Below, piece after piece: positions 1-4,566 of a stretch of DNA of 5,987 nucleotides. The notes under the pieces are model-generated. The model was not told where the DNA came from. It ran no database searches and saw only the letters and a list, made by a program, of their open reading frames with translations. Each line of letters opens with the position of its first letter. Within the stretch, counting starts at the first letter, position 1. The translations under genes were made by a program, and so were the position numbers. Source of the DNA: Phycisphaeraceae bacterium (GTDB lineage Bacteria; Planctomycetota; Phycisphaerae; Phycisphaerales; Phycisphaeraceae); assembly GCA_028281215.1 (NCBI GenBank), contig JANQKH010000185.1, positions 1 to 5,987 of the forward strand, given 5' to 3'.

Positions 1-117
1 CACGGTGATCCAACCGCGATGTCGATGAGCGTGCTGGCGATCGGCACGCCAATGGTCGTGCTGCTCTACACCGCAAGGTGCTCGTGGGCGGTGTGGCGAC
101 TAAGGTACCGACCATGA
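1..117 (+). CDS. C-terminal end of a membrane protein, possibly TatC (5' end outside window)
   Basis: The first reading frame is open from base 1 to the TGA at 115-117 and gives the last 38 residues of a protein. The stretch runs from a D-P near the start through a hydrophobic segment containing L-A-I-G-T-P-M and L-L-Y, to a basic end (R-L-R-Y-R-P). The pattern of D-P-x, then small polar residues, then L-A-I-x-P-M and L-L-Y resembles the last transmembrane helix of TatC, the multi-helix subunit of the twin-arginine translocase. That resemblance is by eye and covers only one helix, so another integral membrane protein is possible. The stop codon overlaps the next ATG as ATGA, so the two genes are almost certainly cotranscribed and may be translationally coupled. 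Confidence 0.5.
   Translation, partial: HGDPTAMSMSVLAIGTPMVVLLYTARCSWAVWRLRYRP
102..105 (+). promoter_or_regulatory. Ribosome binding site AAGG supporting the ATG at 114
   Basis: AAGG sits 8 bases before the ATG at 114. This favours that start over the in-frame GTG at 78, which would need a longer overlap with the upstream gene and would add 12 residues with no family support. Confidence 0.5.
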
Positions 118-722
118 CGGACCCGCAAGCGCCACAACCCGCGCCGTCGAACGATTCTGAAGGTAACCAACCGGCCGGTGAGCCCTCGCCGCGCGCGTTC
201 GCGCAAGGCACGGGTATCTATCTTCAGGTCGTCGGCGTGCTGCTGTTTCTGACCACGTGCTGTGTCTGTTCGTCCGCGGTGTTCTGGGATCCGGTCGACA
301 CCGCCGGTGAGATGGAACAGAAGGTCACCGTTGAAAAGCAACAGCCGATCCCCACGCTGCAAACGATGTTCAAGGATCCGGCCACCGCAGGTTTCAGCAT
401 CATGATTGCATTCTCCACCGTCGGCGGACTGGCGATGGCGGTGTTCGGCCTCGGGTTGCAGGCGGATAAGCCTAAGGCTGCGGCCGGCGCGATGGTCTCG
501 GTCGTGGTGTGGGCGCTTGTATTGATCGGGGCGGGCGTCGGCCTGTGGATCGGCGACGGTTCAATCGGCGCGCGCCTGTGGCACCTGCTGATGATGGCGA
601 TCGCGTTGCTGTCCCTCGGTTTCACGGCGGCGGCGTTCAAACAGGTTCGCAAACATCCACCGCCGACGGAAATGGAAGTGCTGCCGGCGGATTGGGAACC
701 GCCCAAGCGCGGGCATCATTGA
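114..722 (+). CDS. Four-helix membrane protein of unknown function
   Basis: I do not recognise a named family for this 202-residue protein. The first 30 residues are hydrophilic and rich in Pro, Ala, Glu and Ser, as in many planctomycete membrane proteins with disordered N-termini. Four predicted membrane helices follow at about 34-58, 93-114, 124-147 and 153-176. A 34-residue hydrophilic loop links helices 1 and 2, and the tail is proline-rich and charged. There are two cysteine pairs, at 49-50 and at 52 with its neighbours in helix 1, but no zinc ribbon. The start at 114 is chosen because it has an AAGG at 8 bases and overlaps the preceding stop as ATGA. The gene is the last of its plus-strand operon and converges on the TPR gene. 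The 24 bases between them contain no visible terminator hairpin. Confidence 0.85.
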   Translation: MTDPQAPQPAPSNDSEGNQPAGEPSPRAFAQGTGIYLQVVGVLLFLTTCCVCSSAVFWDPVDTAGEMEQKVTVEKQQPIPTLQTMFKDPATAGFSIMIAFSTVGGLAMAVFGLGLQADKPKAAAGAMVSVVVWALVLIGAGVGLWIGDGSIGARLWHLLMMAIALLSLGFTAAAFKQVRKHPPPTEMEVLPADWEPPKRGHH

Positions 723-746
723 AACGCGAATGCATGAGGGGCCGAG

Positions 747-1058
747 TTACACAAACGATTGCATCAGCTCGCGCATTTCGTCAGCGGCGTGGGCGTCGCC
801 GGCTTGCTGGGCGGTCGCGATGCCTTCGGTCAACACCTGTCGCGCGGCGTCGGTGTCGCCCTTCTGGTCGAGCATTTTTGCTTTCTGAAAAAATGCGTAG
901 CAATACTTCCCGTCAATCGAAAGCGTCTTGTCAAGCCAGGTGATCGCATCATCCGGCTCGCCGGCCTTGGCATGCTCCAATGCGATACCGTAGGTGAGAA
1001 ATGGATCGTTCGGGTCCGCTTCGAACAGTCTGTGAAGTTGGGTGAGTCGATCAGACAT
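747..1058 (-). CDS. Small tetratricopeptide (TPR) protein
   Basis: This is a 103-residue, soluble, all-helical protein with no signal peptide. About three 34-residue TPR units can be read. Residues 1-35 have a divergent first helix pair with Y-x-x-A-x-E-H-A-K-A-G-E. Residues 36-70 include D-A-I-T-W-L-D-K-T-L and then Y-A-F-F-Q-K-A-K, the classic helix A/B pattern. Residues 67-100 include G-D-T-D-A-A-R-Q-V-L. Such short cytoplasmic TPR proteins are typically protein-interaction modules, and I recall close versions with the same D-P-x-D-P-F start and G-D-A-H-A-A ending in many planctomycetes. The partner cannot be told from sequence. The gene lies 27 bases after the zinc-ribbon gene on the same strand, so it is probably its operon mate. 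No Shine-Dalgarno sequence is visible before the ATG. Confidence 0.88.
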   Translation of the reverse strand: MSDRLTQLHRLFEADPNDPFLTYGIALEHAKAGEPDDAITWLDKTLSIDGKYCYAFFQKAKMLDQKGDTDAARQVLTEGIATAQQAGDAHAADEMRELMQSFV

Positions 1059-1085
1059 GAAATGCCAGAATCCAGTTTACAAAAA

Positions 1086-1430
1086 TCAAGCGGTGGCAAC
1101 ACGTTGGCGGGTTGTTTCGGAGATGGGTTGGCCGCACTCGGGGCATTTGCCGATGGCGGGGTCGTCCGTCCCGCGTAAGTTGTAGCCGCAGTCCGGGCAA
1201 GGCACCGCATCTTTCATCTGCTCACGCAGTTTTTGAAGCTTGGCGGTTTTGAAGTGGAAGAGCACCATGTAACCGACAAAGCCGAGCATCACGATCGTGG
1301 ACAACGCCGCCCAGAGCAGTTCCCAACCATCGCCGGTGATGTTGTATTTACGGATGCAGAAGACCGTGAAAAAAATATCGAACGCGATGGCCGTGCCGAT
1401 CAAAATGCGATGGAAGACAAACAGGTCCAT
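1086..1430 (-). CDS. Two-helix membrane protein with C-terminal zinc ribbon
   Basis: This 114-residue protein has membrane helices at about 5-25 and 36-59, a basic linker (61-73) and then a zinc ribbon. The likely metal ligands are C78, C81, C96 and C99, arranged C-P-D-C-G-Y-N-L-R-G then C-P-E-C-G, with 14 residues between the two CxxC pairs. This ribbon with Y-x-L-R-G after the first pair is abundant in planctomycete proteins. It presumably binds structural zinc on the cytoplasmic side, but its function is unknown. The order is the reverse of the three zinc-ribbon genes at 3410-5136, where the ribbon is N-terminal. The start is backed by AAGGAA six bases upstream and by a good promoter. The TPR gene follows 27 bases later. 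Confidence 0.87.
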   Translation of the reverse strand: MDLFVFHRILIGTAIAFDIFFTVFCIRKYNITGDGWELLWAALSTIVMLGFVGYMVLFHFKTAKLQKLREQMKDAVPCPDCGYNLRGTDDPAIGKCPECGQPISETTRQRVATA

Positions 1431-1436
1431 GTGTGA

Positions 1437-1442
1437 TTCCTT
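1437..1442 (-). promoter_or_regulatory. Shine-Dalgarno AAGGAA for the minus-strand zinc-ribbon gene
   Basis: On the minus strand AAGGAA is followed by six bases and the ATG ending at 1430. It is one of the few clear ribosome binding sites in the window and fixes this start. Confidence 0.6.
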
Positions 1443-1453
1443 GGGGAACCGAC

Positions 1454-1459
1454 TATTCT
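1454..1459 (+). promoter_or_regulatory. Possible -10 hexamer for the metallophosphoesterase gene
   Basis: TATTCT on the plus strand would place a transcript start near 1466 and a leader of about 39 bases with a ribosome site. No convincing -35 is seen at 16-18 bases upstream. It overlaps the opposite-strand TAGAAT by five bases, so only one of the two may be real. Confidence 0.3.
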
Positions 1460-1483
1460 AAGCGGCACCATGCCTGTCGTCAC
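1455..1483 (-). promoter_or_regulatory. Promoter of the zinc-ribbon/TPR operon
   Basis: Read on the minus strand, GTGACG (1483-1478, four of six matches to TTGACA) is followed after exactly 17 bases by TAGAAT (1460-1455, five of six matches to TATAAT). Transcription would start near 1448 and give a leader of about 18 bases that includes the AAGGAA ribosome site. The -10 lies within GTGCCGCTTAGAAT, which matches 12 of 14 bases of the element before the third tandem zinc-ribbon gene. Confidence 0.5.
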
Positions 1484-1491
1484 ACCCCATC

Positions 1492-1496
1492 GGGAG
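1492..1496 (+). promoter_or_regulatory. Shine-Dalgarno GGGAG for the metallophosphoesterase
   Basis: GGGAG is 8 bases before the ATG at 1505. It supports that start over earlier in-frame starts that would add a tail before the family's usual M-K-I-G-V-I-S-D. Confidence 0.6.
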
Positions 1497-1504
1497 TTCC
1501 CTGC

Positions 1505-1990
1505 ATGAAAATCGGCGTGATCAGCGACACCCATGATCGGCTGCCGACGTTTCGGCGCGCGGTCGCCCTGTTCCGACGGCTGAAGGTCGACGCCGTCCTC
1601 CACGCCGGCGATTACGTCGCCCCCTTCGCCGCCAAACTCATCGCGCCCGACGTCTTGCCCATCCCCCTGCACTGCATCTACGGCAACAACGACGGTGAAC
1701 GCGTCGGCCTTAAAACCGTGCTGCCGAACATAGTCGACGGCCCGCTCCGCATCGAACTCGGCGGCAAAACAATCATCATGCACCACTTTATCGATTGGAT
1801 GAAGCCGGCCGAATACGCTGATGCAGACATCGTCATCACCGGCCACACACACGAAATCGTCAACGAAGCCCGAGACGGCAAACTCTTCTTGAACCCCGGC
1901 GAATGTTGTGGCTGGTTGACGGAGCGATGCACGGTGGCGCTGCTGGATACTGAGTCTTGCTCGGCGGAGATTGTGGATGTGCACGATTGA
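1505..1990 (+). CDS. YfcE/MJ0936-type metallophosphoesterase
   Basis: This 161-residue cytoplasmic enzyme is full length for the small calcineurin-like phosphodiesterases of the YfcE/MJ0936 group, which use two metal ions to hydrolyse phosphodiester bonds in vitro. The metal-binding series is complete: D8-x-H10 in I-S-D-T-H-D, G35-D36, G60-N61-N62-D63, a histidine pair at 93-94, and G113-H114-T115-H116. The L-N-P-G-E at 129-133 corresponds to the N-P-G-[SE] turn after the last motif. The physiological substrate of most members is unknown, so no specific reaction is assigned. The start is set by the ribosome site at 1492 and by the N-terminus beginning directly with strand 1 of the fold. It is divergent from the zinc-ribbon/TPR operon and is followed after 8 bases by the acidic orphan. 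Confidence 0.92.
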   Translation: MKIGVISDTHDRLPTFRRAVALFRRLKVDAVLHAGDYVAPFAAKLIAPDVLPIPLHCIYGNNDGERVGLKTVLPNIVDGPLRIELGGKTIIMHHFIDWMKPAEYADADIVITGHTHEIVNEARDGKLFLNPGECCGWLTERCTVALLDTESCSAEIVDVHD

Positions 1991-1998
1991 GCCTAAGT

Positions 1999-2499
1999 AT
2001 GGTCGACCGAGAAAGCCAATTTGACGAATACATCAATCTCGTCGACTCCTACCCGTGGGAACGACTGCTCGATGTCTGCGGACGAGCAACAGGGCTTGAA
2101 TCGGCATTGCGATCACTTCCTTCATCAACGGATGACGAATTCATCGCCGCAGTTGATTACATCCACGAACACGTGGAACACCAGGATTGGATCATTCAGG
2201 CAACCCCCTTCGCCGTAAAATGCATGTTGGCACTATTGCCGTTGGCAGAGAACTCGAAACGCCGTGAGATGCTTCAATCCATCATTGATCACGTACATGA
2301 ATCGGCTCGCTTCGGTCTTGCCGAGGCTTCGACTGGTAGAGATTACCGAATGACGATTGACCAACTTCTCGATGACGCGAAGCTTGCTCCACCTTATGTT
2401 GACGAGGCCACGGAGGACGAAATGTGGGAAACCGCAGGCGAATGGGCGCAATCGGACGAAGTTTACCAAGTGACGCTGAATCTGATCGAACGTCCGTAA
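1999..2499 (+). CDS. Acidic hypothetical protein, possibly HEAT-like
   Basis: This 166-residue soluble protein is not confidently assigned. It is strongly acidic, especially at 136-154 (E-A-T-E-D-E-M-W-E-T), predicted mostly helical, and has no signal peptide or membrane segment. Residues 47-100 read as two helical hairpins: a-V-D-Y-I-H-E-H-V-E-H-Q-D-W, then A-T-P-F-A-V-K-C-M-L-A-L-L-P, then R-R-E-M-L-Q-S-I-I-D-H-V. The H-Q-x-x-x-x-x-A-T-x-x-A-V-x-x-x-L-x-L order resembles small HEAT-repeat proteins that I recall near polymorphic toxin and immunity genes, but this is a resemblance by eye. Base composition is lower in GC than in the gene before it (sampled 60-base blocks about 52-60% against 70%). 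The ATG at 1999 is preferred to an upstream TTG at 1957 that would overlap the phosphoesterase. No clear ribosome site is present. The stop is 4 bases from the convergent protease stop. Confidence 0.72.
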   Translation: MVDRESQFDEYINLVDSYPWERLLDVCGRATGLESALRSLPSSTDDEFIAAVDYIHEHVEHQDWIIQATPFAVKCMLALLPLAENSKRREMLQSIIDHVHESARFGLAEASTGRDYRMTIDQLLDDAKLAPPYVDEATEDEMWETAGEWAQSDEVYQVTLNLIERP

Positions 2500-2503
2500 C
2501 GCA

Positions 2504-3343
2504 TCACAACAGCCCGCGATGCCACAATGACAACAGATCCATGCTCATCGCCACCGCGATATGCAGTGCGGCGCCCATCCAGATCGAACATGTTTTCAAG
2601 CTCATAAACCCGAGCACGACGCCCGCACCAATAGCACTGAAAGTCTCCGGCATCGGTTTACCGAAGTGGATCATGACGTAGGGGAAGGTCATCACAAGAA
2701 TGCTATAGACGCCCATGCGATGTTTGGTGCCGTGCACCATGAACCCACGGAAGAAAAATTCCAGAGCGACAAATTGCAAGCAGTAGATCAATTCCCACGA
2801 CCAGAACCGCACGCCTAGCGGTTCGTTCGGCTGAAGGTCGTAGAACGGATACTTACGTTGAAAGCTGTCGGTCTGCGAGAAGATCAATACTGCCGGCACC
2901 ATGACCGCGAACATTACGGCATACACCCATAGACTGGACCTGATGCCGCGCACGTGTGTGCCATAGTCGCGGATCGGTTCGCGGAGGACGAACTTGATCA
3001 CCAGCATAGGGATGAGCATGAACGTCACGACACGGGCGATGCCCCAATAGCTGAGCCGGGCGATTTCGTAGTTCTCTGATTTAAGTCGCCAGTCGTCGAA
3101 ATCGGTGGCCGCCTGCTCCGCGCCGAAGAATCGCAACACGTCCGCCACGTGCCGGACATCGCCGGATGCGAAGAAATATTCCTGCGCACAGATGATGACC
3201 ATCGCGGTAATCATCACAATGACCGTTTTGCCGTCGAGCCCCGGCCGCGTGTCGAGTTCAACGCGGCATTGCTGATCCGTCTCGGCGATCACGCTGCGGA
3301 TCGTGCCGAGGATGGACCGGCGAGGTTGAGGCGATTCGTTCAC
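2504..3343 (-). CDS. CPBP-family (Abi/Rce1-like) intramembrane metalloprotease
   Basis: This 279-residue inner-membrane protein has about seven helices (near 41-59, 98-120, 136-156, 180-205, 213-226, 235-250 and 255-271). The CPBP core is in the C-terminal half. Motif 1 is A-L-E195-F-F-F-R199-G, motif 2 is F-P-Y-V-M-I-H226-F-G-K-P-x-P-E233, and motif 3 is L-H261-I-A-V-A-M-S-M-D269. CPBP proteins are glutamate-dependent membrane proteases related to Rce1. Bacterial members have been linked to bacteriocin self-immunity and protein processing, but the substrate here is unknown. The first glutamate of the usual E-E-x-x-x-R is leucine; the second is kept, a variant I recall in the [W/L]EFFFRG subgroup. 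The start is GTG, the first start after an upstream in-frame stop, and has no ribosome site. A TTGCCA-N17-TAATTT promoter ends 9 bases before it, suggesting a leaderless message. The gene is divergent from the first tandem zinc-ribbon gene. Confidence 0.88.
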   Translation of the reverse strand: MNESPQPRRSILGTIRSVIAETDQQCRVELDTRPGLDGKTVIVMITAMVIICAQEYFFASGDVRHVADVLRFFGAEQAATDFDDWRLKSENYEIARLSYWGIARVVTFMLIPMLVIKFVLREPIRDYGTHVRGIRSSLWVYAVMFAVMVPAVLIFSQTDSFQRKYPFYDLQPNEPLGVRFWSWELIYCLQFVALEFFFRGFMVHGTKHRMGVYSILVMTFPYVMIHFGKPMPETFSAIGAGVVLGFMSLKTCSIWMGAALHIAVAMSMDLLSLWHRGLL

Positions 3344-3352
3344 GATCGCAGC

Positions 3353-3381
3353 AAATTAGTCGCGACCGTTGGCTGTGGCAA
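3353..3381 (-). promoter_or_regulatory. Promoter of the CPBP protease
   Basis: On the minus strand TTGCCA (3381-3376, five of six to consensus) is separated by exactly 17 bases from TAATTT (3358-3353). The expected start point near 3346 is only about 3 bases before the GTG at 3343, so the mRNA would be nearly leaderless. Confidence 0.55.
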
Positions 3382-3403
3382 AGGTATTGCCGTCTCCTAT
3401 CAT
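3375..3403 (+). promoter_or_regulatory. Promoter of the first tandem zinc-ribbon gene
   Basis: GTGGCA (3375-3380, four of six to TTGACA), 17 bases, then TATCAT (3398-3403, four of six to TATAAT). Transcription would begin at or next to the ATG at 3410. Its -35 overlaps the opposite-strand -35 of the protease by five bases, so polymerase could probably occupy only one direction at a time. Confidence 0.45.
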
Positions 3404-3409
3404 GCCCGC

Positions 3410-3958
3410 ATGGCCGAGGGCGAGACTTTTGAACCTGTTGATCTACCGACATCCACACTGGGTCGGCCCAAATACTGCAAGCGATGCCTCTATCCGCTTC
3501 GCGGGCTGACCCGCGAAGGCAGTTGCCCTGAGTGCGGCCGGCTTTACGACCTGTCGCGCAGCCAGACCTATACGACCGATCCCAATCCGCCCAGCGTCTG
3601 GAAGCGTTTGGGGCGATGTCGCGCCGAGCCGTTGGGTCTGCTTGCAGTGGTTGTCTCGTGGTCGGTCGTGATGAAGATGAGCGTGGAGGAATGGTTCGGC
3701 CTGATCACGGCGTACCCGCTGTGGAGTCTGCTCGCGTGTTATCTGGTGATCGATCTGACGTACCGGATTGTGAATCGCACACCGAAACAGCAAGGCGTAG
3801 CCGGCGGGGCGTGTTTTGGTTTTACACTGGGGTTTGTCAATCTGGTTTTCGTGGGTGACGCGGACGCGTTCCTTTTGCCGATCATCTCCGCGCTGGCCGG
3901 GGGTATCGCCGGCTGGTTGGTGATCCTGGCCGATCGGAAGCAGTTGCGCGACGCGTGA
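3410..3958 (+). CDS. Zinc-ribbon four-helix membrane protein, tandem copy 1
   Basis: This 182-residue protein is the first of three tandem paralogues. An N-terminal zinc ribbon has ligands C23, C26, C39 and C42 (C-K-R-C, 12 residues including Y-P-L-R-G-L, then C-P-E-C-G-R-L-Y-D-L). A linker ending T-Y-T-T-D-P leads to four predicted helices at about 74-90, 103-121, 128-148 and 153-173, and a short tail with D-R-K-Q-L-R-D. Conserved with the copies are A-Y-P-L-W...I-D-L-T-Y-R at 101-119 and the glycine-rich last helix. The ribbon is probably cytoplasmic; function is unknown. The longer open frame back to 3149 overlaps the protease and lacks family support, so ATG 3410 is used, which gives the shared M-x-E-G-[EQ] start. 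No ribosome site is seen. From P20 to P58 it matches copy 2 at 24 of 39 positions by eye. Confidence 0.87.
   Translation: MAEGETFEPVDLPTSTLGRPKYCKRCLYPLRGLTREGSCPECGRLYDLSRSQTYTTDPNPPSVWKRLGRCRAEPLGLLAVVVSWSVVMKMSVEEWFGLITAYPLWSLLACYLVIDLTYRIVNRTPKQQGVAGGACFGFTLGFVNLVFVGDADAFLLPIISALAGGIAGWLVILADRKQLRDA
3497..3518 (+). repeat. Perfect 9-bp inverted repeat within the zinc-ribbon coding sequence
   Basis: CTTCGCGGG (3497-3505), a CTGA loop and CCCGCGAAG (3510-3518) are exact reverse complements. They lie in codons 30-37, between the two CxxC pairs of tandem copy 1. The same position in copies 2 and 3 does not form this stem. Confidence 0.6.
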
Positions 3959-3988
3959 ACAGAGACAGAAATCTGCCGTTGCCTCGGA

Positions 3989-3994
3989 TACGAT
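3989..3994 (+). promoter_or_regulatory. Possible -10 hexamer of tandem copy 2
   Basis: TACGAT ends six bases before the ATG at 4001, the same spacing as in copy 1, and is preceded by TTGCCT as copy 1 is by TTGCCG. No good -35 was found at 16-18 bases, so its use as a promoter is uncertain. Confidence 0.3.
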
Positions 3995-4000
3995 GTTCCG

Positions 4001-4537
4001 ATGCACGAGGGGCAAGCGGTCAAACCCGTTCATTCTGCCGAGGGCGGTGGAATCCCGAAATTCTGCAAGCGTTGCCATTACCCGTTGGCGGGGTTGCCGA
4101 TTGCCGGAACGTGTCCGGAGTGCGGTCGGCGGTACGACCTGGGTAACTACACCACGTACAGCTACGACGCTCGGCCGTTGCCGATCTGGAAGAAGTTACT
4201 GATCGGACAACGCCGGGCGGTGATCCTATTCCTGTTGTTGACAGCAGGCCATTTCATTCTTGCCTCGGACAACTGTTCGGTTCTCCTGACTTATCCGCTG
4301 TGGGTCATCGTGCTGAGTTACTGTCTGCTCGACCTGATGTACCGTCTGTTCCGCGCATCGCCCGGGTTTTTAGGGATGTTTCTTGGATTCGCGTTGGGCG
4401 TGGGAATCGGATGGGCAGCGAGTCTGTTATACGGCTTCGGATTCAACGTGATGTTCGCTTTGATCAGCGGCGGCTTTGCAGGGTTGGGCGGGGTGTTTCT
4501 GGTGTACGCGGAGATCAGTCATTTGCGCGAAGGATGA
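4001..4537 (+). CDS. Zinc-ribbon four-helix membrane protein, tandem copy 2
   Basis: This 178-residue paralogue starts 42 bases after copy 1 ends. The ribbon ligands are C22, C25, C38 and C41 (C-K-R-C-H-Y-P-L-A-G-L, then C-P-E-C-G-R-R-Y-D-L), followed by T-T-Y-S-Y-D-A. Helices are predicted at about 71-89, 98-117, 122-143 and 148-169. The T-Y-P-L-W...L-D-L-M-Y-R signature is at 97-115, and the tail ends S-H-L-R-E-G. The third and fourth helices are very rich in Gly and Phe. The start M-H-E-G-Q parallels M-A-E-G-E and M-S-E-G-E of the other copies. There is no ribosome site. An in-frame AUG further upstream is absent, and the ATG eight bases earlier is out of frame. Function is unknown; I see no catalytic motif apart from the metal site. 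Confidence 0.87.
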   Translation: MHEGQAVKPVHSAEGGGIPKFCKRCHYPLAGLPIAGTCPECGRRYDLGNYTTYSYDARPLPIWKKLLIGQRRAVILFLLLTAGHFILASDNCSVLLTYPLWVIVLSYCLLDLMYRLFRASPGFLGMFLGFALGVGIGWAASLLYGFGFNVMFALISGGFAGLGGVFLVYAEISHLREG

Positions 4538-4547
4538 GTTGGGGTAA

Positions 4548-4561
4548 GTGCCGCCTACAAT
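4548..4561 (+). promoter_or_regulatory. Promoter-like element before tandem copy 3
   Basis: GTGCCGCCTACAAT ends five bases before the ATG at 4567 and contains the -10-like TACAAT (five of six to TATAAT). It matches 12 of 14 bases of the element on the opposite strand at 1468-1455, before the other zinc-ribbon gene. The -35 region is weak (ATGAGT at 4534-4539, 16-base spacing). Confidence 0.4.
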
Positions 4562-4566
4562 GTGGT

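Noticed and set aside
78..113. GTG start at 78 giving a 214-residue version of the four-helix protein
   Set aside because: The ATG at 114 has an AAGG at the right distance and overlaps the previous stop as ATGA; the extra 12 residues overlap the upstream gene.
193..214. GCGCG...CGCGC inverted repeat near the start of the four-helix gene
   Set aside because: It is a short stem in an Arg/Ala codon run of GC-rich coding DNA and is expected by chance.
720..749. Terminator between the convergent four-helix and TPR genes
   Set aside because: The 24 bases contain no stem of useful length and no T run on either strand.
1400..1984. Minus-strand open frame of 194 codons opposite the phosphoesterase
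   Set aside because: It is antisense to a metallophosphoesterase with all metal motifs present; the many V-D and G-D pairs reflect GC-rich codon use on the other strand.
1991..2001. CCTAAGTATG before the acidic orphan as another leaderless -10
   Set aside because: The hexamer runs into the ATG itself, so a transcript would start inside the gene; the gene is more simply cotranscribed with the phosphoesterase.
3149..3409. Extended N-terminus of the first tandem zinc-ribbon protein
   Set aside because: It would overlap the divergent protease by nearly 200 bases, has no family similarity, and the paralogues all begin with M-x-E-G-[EQ] at the later ATG.
3443..4078. Minus-strand open frame of 211 codons opposite tandem copies 1 and 2
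   Set aside because: It lies wholly antisense to two clearly related zinc-ribbon genes, and its translation is polar, low-complexity and without a recognisable fold.
4300..4566. Extended N-terminus of tandem copy 3
   Set aside because: This part is an arginine-rich out-of-frame reading of copy 2; the real start is the ATG at 4567.
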